Counted from the first letter of the stretch, positions 6,606-13,512 are shown. The stretch is DNA of 13,512 bases from Methanobacteriota archaeon (GCA_011391345.1 JAABQR010000200.1:1-13512), one strand, 5' to 3'. Notes: generated by a model from the letters alone, not told the origin. Numbers and translations are program-made.

Positions 6606-6633
6606 ATGTGGCTCTTGCGTGATACGGTGATTG

Positions 6634-6642
6634 GGATAAAAT
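6634..6642 (-). promoter_or_regulatory. TATA-box candidate of tRNA-Ile
   Basis: Minus-strand ATTTTATCC is centred about 32 bases upstream of the mature 5' end at 6605, fitting an RNA start near 6612 and a short 5' leader removed by RNase P. It sits 25 bases past the stop of the C45-type gene, so the tRNA is likely transcribed independently. Confidence 0.55.
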
Positions 6643-6666
6643 GGTTTCCATCATGGTTCGTCTGGG

Positions 6667-7737
6667 TCAATCGTCCAGCTGATAGGTCTCGTAGCACCCC
6701 GTGCACGGCTTCCCTCTGCAGATGTGCGCGCGCGAACGCGTGAGGTCGTATATGACGGAGAAGATCGTCTCAGACACATCGAGCGGATGATCCTTCGGGT
6801 CCGCATGCCTGCATATCGATCCCGGCTTGTTCACATGGTCCTTGAATATCGAGACGATGGAATCGACCGTGACCTCTCCTAGCCGGTCCTCGAGGAGCCT
6901 CATGGCGCGATGGTACCTGAACGTGGAGCAGGACGTCAACGCGGGGTCCTGCTCGAACTTGCGCATCTTGTCATCCGTGTAGTGGTTCGTGTGGACCAGA
7001 TAGCCTCCGTGGGCGTATATGATGGCACAGTCGGTGGCGGACCCCTCGAGGGAGTATATCTCACCGCTACTGTCCGAGCATATGTTGTTGTAGCTCGACG
7101 CACGTCCATCTGGCATAGCGGCCTCGAGAGCCTCGCCTATCCGCCTGCACTCAAGGACTTTCCTGACGGGGAAGAGTTTCGGGATGCCGATCTTGACGTC
7201 GTTCGGGTTGAGAGCGTTCCCTGTGAGGCTCAGGCCTGCGCTGTTCATCCCGGATGAAGGGACGAGACCTGCGTATGAAGTCGTGAAGAACTCAGGCTTC
7301 TTGGCGGGCTTGGCGTGCAGCAGCACGACCGTGTCGAGCTGGTCGGACGACCAATCCTCGTTGTGACCTATGAGGACATCGCCCTCGAGTGTCACGTCGC
7401 CGTTGACGGCGACGTCCGTGCATCCCCGGAAGCCGCTCGGCGAAAGCAGCTCATGGCAGCAGAGCGTGAACGCATCCTCGAACGGCATCTTCGCGCCCTC
7501 GGAATAGCCCCGGATCTCCTCGATGAAATCGGGATAGAACGCCTCTGCGTAGGGCAGGTGCAACTTCGCCCTCATGACCGCCTTATCCCAGGACATGCTT
7601 GTCGAATGCTTGACGCTCTCAGCGATAGACGTCCTGTAAGCCTTCCCCTGCTTCGCGCACTTGCTGCCGGCCTGCTTGCCCATGTCAAAGGGCTTTCCCC
7701 CGACCTCGACCACGGGCAATCCGCACTTCTTCTTCAT
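6667..7737 (-). CDS. Peptidase C45 / acyl-CoA:6-aminopenicillanate acyltransferase-like Ntn hydrolase
   Basis: A 356-residue protein matching the C45 branch of the Ntn-hydrolase fold. These proteins cleave themselves before a cysteine, which becomes the N-terminal nucleophile for amide hydrolysis or acyl transfer. The likely cleavage site is R104-G105/C106-T107 (FRGCTDVAVNG). It is followed by GDVLIGHNEDW (119-129), the characteristic N-x-D-W strand, then GLVPSSGMNSAGLSLTGNAL (157-176) and NHYTDD (251-256), usual landmarks of the family. There is no signal peptide, so it is probably cytoplasmic. The tail is cysteine-rich: C340, C345 and C348 in CRGKPCTGC. The ATG 7737 start has no Shine-Dalgarno site, but the TATA candidate at 7762-7772 implies an almost leaderless transcript. 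The substrate is unknown; beta-lactam synthesis should not be assumed from the family name. Confidence 0.88.
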   Translation of the reverse strand: MKKKCGLPVVEVGGKPFDMGKQAGSKCAKQGKAYRTSIAESVKHSTSMSWDKAVMRAKLHLPYAEAFYPDFIEEIRGYSEGAKMPFEDAFTLCCHELLSPSGFRGCTDVAVNGDVTLEGDVLIGHNEDWSSDQLDTVVLLHAKPAKKPEFFTTSYAGLVPSSGMNSAGLSLTGNALNPNDVKIGIPKLFPVRKVLECRRIGEALEAAMPDGRASSYNNICSDSSGEIYSLEGSATDCAIIYAHGGYLVHTNHYTDDKMRKFEQDPALTSCSTFRYHRAMRLLEDRLGEVTVDSIVSIFKDHVNKPGSICRHADPKDHPLDVSETIFSVIYDLTRSRAHICRGKPCTGCYETYQLDD

Positions 7738-7761
7738 GGCGGAGACCGCAACGCAGTCGCG

Positions 7762-7772
7762 CCTAAATAACC
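7762..7772 (-). promoter_or_regulatory. TATA-box candidate for the C45-type gene
   Basis: Minus-strand GGTTATTTAGG is centred about 30 bases upstream of ATG 7737, in the 45-base gap after the KaiC-like gene. It would start RNA near 7741, leaving only a few leader bases, so this gene need not depend on read-through from the ATPase pair. Confidence 0.55.
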
Positions 7773-7782
7773 TGCGATTCCC

Positions 7783-8613
7783 TCAGCTGAAGTCAAGGGG
7801 GACCGCTTGGAACATCCTCAGGATGGTTTTCCCCACCTTCTTGTCCGCGTCCACAGCCACCCCGGACTTCGTGATGACCAGTGGTCTGGGCAGGGGGTCG
7901 TGCGCGGAACCTCTGAACTTCTCCACAGAGACGCAGCGCTCCGTCTTCATCGCGACCATGAGTCTGTGGAACTTGATGATGCCCCTTGACAGGAACATCT
8001 CCGGCTCGAGGGTCGTAGGGTCGGGCAGGTCCGTCACGATCAGCGTCGTCACGTTCGCCTCCGAGAGGAACCTCAGGAGCGACATGATGCCCGTGTCATT
8101 GTCATCCCCTTCCCCGGAGAGGCGTTTCAAGGATGTCAGCGAATCTATCACAACCCTGGAGTACTTGACCTCCTGGAGCTCCTGTTTCAGCATGAGCTGG
8201 AGAGACTGAGGTGACAGGTCAGGCGACATCTGCTTCATGGATTCCGTCTTCGCATCGGCACGTGCATCCCTGAGGGAACCGACCGCCCTCTGGGCGGCCA
8301 CCTCGACCAGAGATACGCGCCTGCTGTACGCCTTGGCCGCCGGATGGACATCCAGGATCCTGATCTTGCCCACGTCCCAGCCTAGGAACCTCACGTTCTC
8401 CCTGAGCTCGGCGGGGGGTTCATCGATCGACACAAACAGGGCCCGCTCGCCCTGCCTGACGCCCTGCTGAAGGAACTGCACGCAGAAGGTCGTCTTGCCG
8501 CTGCCGTACGACCCGGCGACGATGTACGGTCTGCCAGGTATGAGTCCGCCGTCGAGCATCTTGTCTATACCCTCGACACCCGTGGACATCCTGTGAAGTG
8601 CGTTGTCGCTCAT
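7783..8613 (-). CDS. KaiC-like (RecA-fold) ATPase, second gene of the pair
   Basis: A 276-residue single-domain KaiC/RadA-superfamily ATPase. It opens with the family signature STGVEGIDKMLDGGLIPGRPY (10-30). Walker A GSYGSGKTT is at 34-42. The catalytic region FVSIDEPP (60-67) has Asp64-Glu65 where cyanobacterial KaiC has two glutamates. Walker B RVVIDSLTSL is at 153-162. The late motif VEKFRGSAHD (230-239), with RPLVITKSGVAV after it, is typical of the family. A helical, charged insert (about 100-150) lies between Walker A and B. Family members hydrolyse ATP as hexamers and usually act in signalling rather than recombination. The start ATG 8613 overlaps the TGA of the upstream paralogue (ATGA), so the two are translationally coupled and likely act together. 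Confidence 0.93.
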   Translation of the reverse strand: MSDNALHRMSTGVEGIDKMLDGGLIPGRPYIVAGSYGSGKTTFCVQFLQQGVRQGERALFVSIDEPPAELRENVRFLGWDVGKIRILDVHPAAKAYSRRVSLVEVAAQRAVGSLRDARADAKTESMKQMSPDLSPQSLQLMLKQELQEVKYSRVVIDSLTSLKRLSGEGDDNDTGIMSLLRFLSEANVTTLIVTDLPDPTTLEPEMFLSRGIIKFHRLMVAMKTERCVSVEKFRGSAHDPLPRPLVITKSGVAVDADKKVGKTILRMFQAVPLDFS

Positions 8614-9569
8614 GTCGCCTGTCCACCCCCTTGGTTTCCGTTGTCATCGGGCGGGGGCGGTTCGGGAAGCGACGTTTCTGATGGCGGAGACGGCACCTGC
8701 GTCGGCTCGGCAGGAGCCTTAGTGTCGTCTGGAGGAGCCTTCTGCGACCCATCGGGAACATCCGCTTGCTCAGCGGGCTCTGCCTTCTTCGCCTCGCCGC
8801 GCTTCTTTGGCGCCGCCAGCCTCACAGAGACACCCTCTGCAGTAAGTCTGAGAGGTCTCATCGTAGTGTCGTGCGAAGACCCCCTGAACTTCTCGATGGT
8901 GACGCCCCGGGCCAAGCCCTTTCCGTCGAACCACTTGTGCAACCTGACCTCGCCTCGGGCCATCAACGATTCGGCGTCCGGCTTCGACACCTCGGGTAGC
9001 TGCACCGTCAGCACTGCCGTTATGCCCATGTCCGACAGCAGCCTGAAGAACGATTGAAGCGCGAGGTACTCCTCGCTCGTGCGTATGTAGAACCGTCTCA
9101 GAGAGGTCACGGAATCAACCACTATGCGCGTGTACTTCCTGACCTTCATCTCCTGCTTAAGGATCTCCTGGACCGTGTTTATTGTGATGTCCCCCGGACC
9201 TTTCTCCGAAGTCCGCCTTATGCTTGGCGCGACCGCCTTGAAGGTGCACACCTTCCTCTCCGTGGATACATCCCTCACGGGGGTCTTGTCGTAGCTCAGG
9301 ATATCAGGCGTGGCATCAAACACATATATTGCCGAGATGTCCCAGCCGAAGGACTCCATGTTGGCCTTGACCTCGTTCGGCGGTTCGTCCATGGCGACGT
9401 ACAGGACCTGTTCGCCCGCGGACGCGCCCTCTAGGAGGAACCTCATTGCGACGGCGGTCTTTCCGGTGCCCGAGGTGCCGGACACGACATAGGGCCGCCC
9501 GGGTATCAGGCCGCCCTCGAGCATGTTGTCGATGCCGGGTATCCCTGTCTTGACCTTCTCCTTAATCAT
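8610..9569 (-). CDS. KaiC-like (RecA-fold) ATPase with proline-rich acidic tail
   Basis: A 319-residue paralogue of the downstream gene, and the first of the two-gene operon. The opening signature is TGIPGIDNMLEGGLIPGRPY (8-27). Walker A GTSGTGKTA is at 31-39, YVAMDEPP at 57-64 (again Asp-Glu at the catalytic pair), Walker B IVVDSVTSL at 149-157, and IEKFRGSSHD at 225-234. From about 253 to the end the sequence becomes low-complexity: first Lys/Glu/Ala-rich, then Pro-, Asp- and Gly-rich, probably a disordered tail that the partner lacks. ATG 9569 is supported by GAGGGA (9574-9579), 4-6 bases ahead. A TATA candidate at 9630-9639 supplies the operon promoter. The role is unknown; a hetero-oligomer with the downstream paralogue is a reasonable inference. 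Confidence 0.93.
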   Translation of the reverse strand: MIKEKVKTGIPGIDNMLEGGLIPGRPYVVSGTSGTGKTAVAMRFLLEGASAGEQVLYVAMDEPPNEVKANMESFGWDISAIYVFDATPDILSYDKTPVRDVSTERKVCTFKAVAPSIRRTSEKGPGDITINTVQEILKQEMKVRKYTRIVVDSVTSLRRFYIRTSEEYLALQSFFRLLSDMGITAVLTVQLPEVSKPDAESLMARGEVRLHKWFDGKGLARGVTIEKFRGSSHDTTMRPLRLTAEGVSVRLAAPKKRGEAKKAEPAEQADVPDGSQKAPPDDTKAPAEPTQVPSPPSETSLPEPPPPDDNGNQGGGQAT

Positions 9570-9629
9570 TCAGTCCCTCACAGGGTGGGATGGCTGATGT
9601 CTATGTGAGGAGAGATTGCCTATTCCTGA

Positions 9630-9639
9630 GCATATACCT
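9630..9639 (-). promoter_or_regulatory. TATA-box candidate for the KaiC-like operon
   Basis: Minus-strand AGGTATATGC lies about 65 bases upstream of ATG 9569. It would start RNA near 9608 with a leader of about 40 bases carrying the GAGGGA ribosome-binding site. It is divergent from the MFS promoter about 75 bases away. Confidence 0.5.
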
Positions 9640-9707
9640 TTGCGTCTGAATGCGCCTGTTGAGAATCCGTGCCCCGGGAAACGGCGCGTCAACTGGTTAA
9701 AACGAGA

Positions 9708-9717
9708 GTTTTATTAG
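9708..9717 (+). promoter_or_regulatory. TATA-box candidate for the MFS gene
   Basis: GTTTTATTAG, in the AT-rich run at 9696-9725, is centred about 22 bases ahead of the GTG at 9735. There is no ribosome-binding site before that GTG, so a leaderless transcript starting on or next to the GTG fits best. Confidence 0.55.
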
Positions 9718-9734
9718 TATAATATGTGTTGTAA

Positions 9735-11039
9735 GTGCTTGTCGGAGACCTGAACTTGGCGGATAAGAAAGGGCCTATCGCCCGCCTCAAAGGTTCGTTG
9801 CTGATCTCGAGGGACTTCGGGGTGCTAGTAGTGGCACTCATGGTGGTCAGCCTCGGTTTCGGCCTCCTCGCGCCCATCATACCCGACCTTGCGAGAAAAC
9901 TCGGGATAACCGATGGCGCGATGGGCGGCATATTCGCTCTCTTCGCGGTGGCCTACGTCCTCGCGATGCCCCCTTCAGGATACCTCACCGACCGGCTCGG
10001 CAGGAAGACGATGCTGATCTCCGGCATAGCGATATTCGGGTTCACGACCCTGATGCTCGCGTTCATCACCGATGCGCTTCAGTTCGCGATACTGAGGTCT
10101 CTCGAGGGAGTCGGAGCTGCAATGACCGCCCCATCCGCATTCGCGCTTGTGATCGACCTCGTACCAGAGGAGAAACGGGCCACTGCGATGGGTGTGGAGG
10201 GCACCGCTCAGGTACTGGGGATCTTCGGAGGACCGGCAGTCGGTGGTTTTGTCGCAGGGGAGATCAACTTCTATTATCCGTTCTATGTTGGAGCGGCGCT
10301 GGCGTTCATATGCTGCATAATCGTGTACATGGTGAAGGAGCCCCCCGTGAAGAAACACCAGGAGCACCCGTCCCTTCTGACGATGTTCGGGGCCTGGAAA
10401 AGGAACGTGGAGGAGAATAGGAAACTCGTCGCGCTCACAGCCAGGGGACTGGTGATGGGCGTCGTCCAGGGGCTCTGGAACTTGGGACTGATCCTGTTCT
10501 GGTATGATCGGATTGGGATGACCTACACCGAGGTCGGCATTGCCATCTCGATTGGGACAGCCGTGATGGCATCGGGGACGATCTACTTCGGGACCCTCGC
10601 GGACAAGCACGGCAAGATGCCGTTCATATTGGCAGGAGGGGCCCTGATGGCTTCCGGCTTGGGTGCTATGGCGTTCGCCCAGGAGCTGATACATGTCTAT
10701 CTGCTCATGATAGTCATGGATCTGGGGGCGGCGATGTCAAACCCGTCTGTAGGGGCGTTGCTCGCTGATGTGATGCTCAAGGAGGAGCGTGGAAGGGTCA
10801 TGGGCGCATACCAGACGGTCCAAGGGCTCGGGAACATCATAGGTTTCACGGCCCTGGGCGTGGTGTACGATGTCATCAGTCCCGAGGCACCTATCGTGAT
10901 GTGCGCGGCCGCCCTTGCATTGGCCACGCTGATAATGGCGGTCTTCGTGCGGGAAAGGAAAGCTGTTCCTGGAGGGGCGTGCGCCCAAGATGCCAGCAGG
11001 AGCGCCCCGGTGGTATCCAAACCGAACGGAAAGAACTAG
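9735..11039 (+). CDS. Major facilitator superfamily transporter, drug-efflux type
   Basis: A 434-residue protein with about twelve hydrophobic helices, the standard MFS length. The loop 2-3 signature GYLTDRLGRKT is at 82-92, and its half-site copy GTLADKHGK at 286-294 marks the second six-helix half. GIFGGPAVGGFVAG (162-175) in helix 5 matches motif C, typical of proton-coupled antiporters (drug/H+ exporters), so export of a small molecule is likelier than uptake. A hydrophilic central loop (about 201-230) separates the halves and a charged tail runs from 407. The start GTG 9735 lacks a Shine-Dalgarno site; the TATA spacing suggests leaderless translation. The first 20 residues are hydrophilic, so a slightly later start is possible. 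It is divergent from the KaiC-like operon and 74 bases before pheT, which has its own promoter. The substrate is unknown. Confidence 0.92.
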   Translation: MLVGDLNLADKKGPIARLKGSLLISRDFGVLVVALMVVSLGFGLLAPIIPDLARKLGITDGAMGGIFALFAVAYVLAMPPSGYLTDRLGRKTMLISGIAIFGFTTLMLAFITDALQFAILRSLEGVGAAMTAPSAFALVIDLVPEEKRATAMGVEGTAQVLGIFGGPAVGGFVAGEINFYYPFYVGAALAFICCIIVYMVKEPPVKKHQEHPSLLTMFGAWKRNVEENRKLVALTARGLVMGVVQGLWNLGLILFWYDRIGMTYTEVGIAISIGTAVMASGTIYFGTLADKHGKMPFILAGGALMASGLGAMAFAQELIHVYLLMIVMDLGAAMSNPSVGALLADVMLKEERGRVMGAYQTVQGLGNIIGFTALGVVYDVISPEAPIVMCAAALALATLIMAVFVRERKAVPGGACAQDASRSAPVVSKPNGKN

Positions 11040-11064
11040 TCAGACGCCCCGACCAGCCCGCCTG

Positions 11065-11078
11065 ATAAGCTTATAATA
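11065..11078 (+). promoter_or_regulatory. TATA-box region of pheT overlapping a 10-bp palindrome
   Basis: TTATAATA (11071-11078) is a clear TATA element about 39 bases ahead of ATG 11114, giving a short leader of about 15 bases. The perfect palindrome ATAAGCTTAT (11065-11074) overlaps its upstream edge and could be an operator half, though ten bases alone are weak evidence. A second short palindrome, TGACGTCA (11105-11112), ends two bases before the ATG. Confidence 0.5.
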
Positions 11079-11113
11079 TCATCCGGCCTTTCTATGGCGA
11101 AGGCTGACGTCAG

Positions 11114-12766
11114 ATGCCAGTAATCAACTTCAGCTACTCGGACCTGTGCGGGCTCATTGGCCGGGACCTGCCCAAGACCGTCCTCAGAGAACGGCTGCCG
11201 ATGATAGGCGCGGACCTCAAGGCCGCGGACGACGCCAATGACGAGATGTCATTCGAGTTCTTCCCTGACAGGCCCGACCTGTACTCCGTCGAGGGCGTCG
11301 CGAGGGCCTTGAGGGCGTTCCTCGACTACGAGCCAGGCCTAAGGTCGTACGCGGTAGGTTCGTCTGACATCGAACTCCGGGTCGACCCATCCGTCGAAGC
11401 TGTGAGGCCGCACATATGGTGCTCCCTGATCGAGGGGTGTGACGTGGACGATCTGCTCATCCGGTCGATGATGGACCTTCAGGAGAAGCTCCACCTCACG
11501 CTCGGGAGGAACCGGAAGAAGGTCGCCATCGGCCTGCACGACTCCTCCGAGGTCAAGCCCCCGTTCACTTACAAGGCGGTCCGTCCCGACGAGGTATCCT
11601 TCATACCTCTCCAGGGAGACAGGGTCATGGACCTCGCCCAGATCCTCGTTCAGCACGAGAAGGGGCGGGCTTACGCACACGTTCTCGAGGGGAGCAAGAG
11701 ATACCCCGTAATAGTCGACAGGGTGGGTGAGGTCCTGTCCTTCCCGCCTATCATAAACGGCATCAGGACGGCGGTGACGGAATCCACCCGGAACATCTTC
11801 GTTGACTGTACTGGCACGGACATGAACGCGGTCAAGAGCGCCGTGAACATAGTTACCACCGCGCTCGCTGAGCGCGGGGGCAAGGTCAAGACCGTGAGGG
11901 TCTCGGGACCTACCGGGACCGCCAAGGCCCCGGACCTGGACCCGAAGACCGTGGATCTGGATGTGGACCGTGTGAACAAGTGGATCGGCACCAGGCTCGA
12001 CGCCTCCGACATGTCCAAATGCCTCATGAGGATGGGGCATGGAGCCACTGTCACCGACAACGGCATCCGTGTCCTGATCCCGGCATATCGAGCAGATGTC
12101 CTGCACCAGGTCGATCTAGCCGAGGATGTCGCGGTCGGACACGGGTACGAGAGGTTCGGTCAGACGTTGCCATCCAGGTCCACGTTCGGCTTGGAGGACA
12201 GAGTCACGGCGCTCTCCACGAGACTGAAGCCCGTGCTCACCGGCCTCGGGTACATGGAGGTCGTCACTCTGTCACTCTCGAGCAGGTCCGACCAATACGA
12301 CGCCCTAGGACTGGACCGGGACCCTGCGGCCGTCACGATCAAGAACCCTGTCACCGAGGACCACGAGGTCCTCAGGGCATCCTTGCTCCCCAGCCTGATG
12401 GCCATCCTGAGGAGGAACAAGCACAGGGAGCTCCCGCAACGGATATTCGAGGCCGGGGAGGTCGTCCATGGCACAAGGAACAGGGCGTTCCTGTCTGCTG
12501 TGTCGATACACCCCCGGGCGAGCTTCACGGAGGCGAAGTCGGATGTCCAGTCCGTCATGCAGGCGATGGGCCTCCAGTGCGACGTCTCCGGCATCGAGCA
12601 CGGAGCGTTCATCCCGGGAAGGTGCGCTCAGGTGCTCTGCTCAGGTACGCCCGTCGGCATTCTCGGTGAGGTGTCGCCCGCCACGCTGACTGCCTTCGGC
12701 CTCGGCTATCCCGCCGCCGCTTTCGAGCTGCACCTCGAGACGTTGCTCGGGCTCCGCTCGGGATAG
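11114..12766 (+). CDS. pheT: Phenylalanine--tRNA ligase beta subunit (archaeal type)
   Basis: A 550-residue beta subunit of the alpha2-beta2 enzyme that charges tRNA-Phe with phenylalanine using ATP. The length and lack of an N-terminal tRNA-binding EMAP-like domain are the archaeal/eukaryotic form; bacterial PheT is about 800 residues. The N-terminal B1-like part (1-85) includes EFFPDRPDLYSVEG (48-61). The B3/B4 editing region follows, with SFPPIINGIRTAVTESTRNI (209-228). The B5 domain (about 272-350) has PAYRADVLHQVDLAEDVAVG (323-342), with acidic Mg-site residues D328, D334, E337 and D338. A catalytic-like core runs from about 360 to the end, with NPVTEDHEVLRASLLPSLM (411-429). The start ATG 11114 is the first in frame. 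pheS is not next to it: the upstream neighbour is an MFS gene, so the alpha subunit must be encoded elsewhere. Confidence 0.97.
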   Translation: MPVINFSYSDLCGLIGRDLPKTVLRERLPMIGADLKAADDANDEMSFEFFPDRPDLYSVEGVARALRAFLDYEPGLRSYAVGSSDIELRVDPSVEAVRPHIWCSLIEGCDVDDLLIRSMMDLQEKLHLTLGRNRKKVAIGLHDSSEVKPPFTYKAVRPDEVSFIPLQGDRVMDLAQILVQHEKGRAYAHVLEGSKRYPVIVDRVGEVLSFPPIINGIRTAVTESTRNIFVDCTGTDMNAVKSAVNIVTTALAERGGKVKTVRVSGPTGTAKAPDLDPKTVDLDVDRVNKWIGTRLDASDMSKCLMRMGHGATVTDNGIRVLIPAYRADVLHQVDLAEDVAVGHGYERFGQTLPSRSTFGLEDRVTALSTRLKPVLTGLGYMEVVTLSLSSRSDQYDALGLDRDPAAVTIKNPVTEDHEVLRASLLPSLMAILRRNKHRELPQRIFEAGEVVHGTRNRAFLSAVSIHPRASFTEAKSDVQSVMQAMGLQCDVSGIEHGAFIPGRCAQVLCSGTPVGILGEVSPATLTAFGLGYPAAAFELHLETLLGLRSG

Positions 12767-12827
12767 GATGACTGGGCCGAAACGCTCTTATGAGTGCAAG
12801 GGCTCATACGAACACATATCCTGACAT

Positions 12828-12914
12828 GCTGAGGTAGCCAAGCTCGGATCACGGCGCCAGCCTTGAGAGCTGGTGGTACTACGTACCCCGGGAGTTCGAA
12901 TCTCCCCCTCAGCG
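12828..12914 (+). tRNA. tRNA-Ser (anticodon UGA)
   Basis: An 87-base class II tRNA. The acceptor GCTGAGG (12828-12834) pairs with CCTCAGC (12907-12913), with discriminator G at 12914 as in serine tRNAs. The D stem is GCC/GGC. The anticodon stem CCAGC/GCTGG (12857-12861, 12869-12873) encloses CTTGAGA with anticodon TGA at 12864-12866. The long variable arm GGTAC-TAC-GTACC precedes the T arm GGGAG-TTCGAAT-CTCCC. There is no intron and no encoded CCA. It reads UCA and other UCN codons. TTATGAG (12788-12794) is a possible TATA element. Confidence 0.96.
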
Positions 12915-12927
12915 CACTCAGACAACA

Positions 12928-12938
12928 GTATAAATACT
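12928..12938 (+). promoter_or_regulatory. TATA-box of the receiver-PAS gene
   Basis: AGTATAAATAC is a strong archaeal TATA match just 13 bases after tRNA-Ser. It would start RNA near 12958 and give a leader of about 37 bases that carries GGAGGG (12981-12986) before the TTG start. Confidence 0.65.
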
Positions 12939-12994
12939 CACAACCCGCGTTAGTGAAACGCGCAACCGCATGGGACCTCTGGAGGGTCACCCCT

Positions 12995-13512
12995 TTGATT
13001 TCCGTGCTAATTGTTGATGATGAACCTCAGCTCCTGGAGCTGACGAAGTTCTTTCTGGAGAAGACGGGCGACATATGCGTGGAACCCGTCAAGTCCGCAG
13101 ACGAAGCTTCGCGTATGATGGGTGAGCGCCCGTATGATGCAATCGTCTGCGATTACCAGATGCCAGGCATGGACGGGCTGGAGTTCCTGAAGGCCCTCAG
13201 GAACCAGAAGAACGACATACCGTTCGTTCTGTTCACGGGCAAAGGGCGAGAAGATGTCGCGATCCAGGCGCTGAACTCAGGCGCCGACTTCTATCTTCAG
13301 AAGGGCGGAGACCCGAATTCGCAGTTCGCGGAGTTGGCCAACATGCTGCGGTCCTCCGTCACTGCGAGGAGAGCAGAGAACGACCTTGCCCGAAAGGAGG
13401 AGCTGTTCAGGCTCTTGGCTGAGAACTCGAAGGACCTCGTGTACAGGTACGCCCTCCTCCCAGATCGGCGCTTCGAATACGTGTCACCGTCGGCGACCAA
13501 GATTGTCGGATA
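12995..13512 (+). CDS. Response-regulator receiver plus PAS protein, probable sensor kinase (cut by window edge)
   Basis: The first 172 residues of a signalling protein that runs off the right edge. Residues 1-120 are a CheY-like receiver: LIVDDEP (5-11) with acidic Mg-binding D8 and D9, phospho-acceptor D53 in CDYQMPGMDG (52-61), T81 in LFTGKG, and K103 in YLQKGG. The receiver closes with an ALNSGADFYLQKGG-type segment, as in many archaeal hybrid regulators. A short linker (120-134) leads into a PAS-like sensor start, EELFRLLAENSKDLVYRY (135-152), with FEYVSPSA at 160-167. Such N-terminal receiver-PAS proteins usually end in a histidine kinase, but none is visible here. The start is TTG 12995, chosen because GGAGGG lies 8-9 bases ahead; the alternative GTG 13004 would sit 18 bases from it. 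It has its own promoter after tRNA-Ser. Confidence 0.9.
   Translation, partial: MISVLIVDDEPQLLELTKFFLEKTGDICVEPVKSADEASRMMGERPYDAIVCDYQMPGMDGLEFLKALRNQKNDIPFVLFTGKGREDVAIQALNSGADFYLQKGGDPNSQFAELANMLRSSVTARRAENDLARKEELFRLLAENSKDLVYRYALLPDRRFEYVSPSATKIVG

Noticed and set aside
6190..6654. 154-codon minus-strand open frame covering tRNA-Ile
   Set aside because: It passes through the whole tRNA and overlaps the start of the membrane-protein gene in another frame; the tRNA is certain, so this is chance.
9975..10694. 239-codon minus-strand open frame inside the MFS gene
   Set aside because: His/Arg/Glu-rich shadow opposite membrane helices; no independent start signal or family.
11094..11123. Nine-codon upstream frame (MAKADVRCQ) overlapping the pheT start
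   Set aside because: It contains no phenylalanine codons as an attenuator would need, and its ATG probably lies at or upstream of the RNA start predicted from the TATA box.
11339..12106. 255-codon minus-strand open frame inside pheT
   Set aside because: It is the reverse-strand shadow of pheT, whose motifs are clear throughout; the composition (Val, Asp, Gly, Arg-rich, no domain) is typical of such shadows.
12789..12808. TATGAG/CTCATA inverted repeat after pheT
   Set aside because: Only six pairs with an 8-base spacer, overlapping the likely tRNA-Ser promoter; too weak to call a terminator.
12970..13017. 15-codon ATG frame overlapping the TTG start of the receiver-PAS gene
   Set aside because: No ribosome-binding site precedes this ATG, while GGAGGG sits correctly for the TTG of the receiver frame, whose conserved residues begin at once.

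Overview
The window reads as a stretch of an archaeal chromosome, most likely from an uncultured, moderately GC-rich euryarchaeote of the Thermoplasmata type (the class is inference). Evidence: a short archaeal/eukaryote-type phenylalanyl-tRNA synthetase beta subunit (550 aa), two tRNA genes with no encoded CCA end, AT-rich TATA boxes 20-30 bases ahead of several starts (some placed so that the transcripts would be almost leaderless), single-domain KaiC/RadA-like ATPases, and a receiver-PAS sensor gene of the kind common in archaea. I see no insertion sequence, CRISPR array, integrase or phage gene; the region looks like ordinary vertically inherited chromosome with several poorly characterised genes.

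Layout. Positions 1-3041 are all on the minus strand, read right to left: a small ASCH/PUA-like protein, an Lrp/AsnC regulator, an FMN nitroreductase, a double zinc-ribbon coiled-coil protein, and the start of a gene cut by the left edge that looks like a DUF835-type protein. A short divergent promoter region (3042-3254) separates this from a large plus-strand gene (3255-5381) for a membrane-anchored SPFH/flotillin-like protein with tandem beta repeats. A 20-bp compound hairpin (5396-5450) lies between it and a convergent minus-strand gene for a five-helix membrane protein. Next on the minus strand come tRNA-Ile(GAU), a C45/acyltransferase-type Ntn hydrolase, and an overlapping pair of KaiC-like ATPase genes (7783-9569). 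A second divergent promoter region (9570-9734) leads to a plus-strand series: an MFS efflux-type transporter, pheT, tRNA-Ser(UGA), and a response-regulator/PAS protein cut by the right edge.

How the parts may work together. Housekeeping translation genes (pheT, two tRNAs) are interleaved with signalling genes (KaiC-like pair, receiver-PAS protein, probable DUF835 protein) and membrane-organisation genes. The only clear translational coupling is the ATGA overlap of the KaiC-like pair. The Lrp and nitroreductase genes are 44 bases apart and may be co-transcribed. The most interesting item is the SPFH protein: its order of N-terminal membrane anchor, tandem PG-x-Y-type beta repeats, SPFH shoulder, long helical rod and C-terminal hydrophobic patch parallels that of eukaryotic major vault protein.
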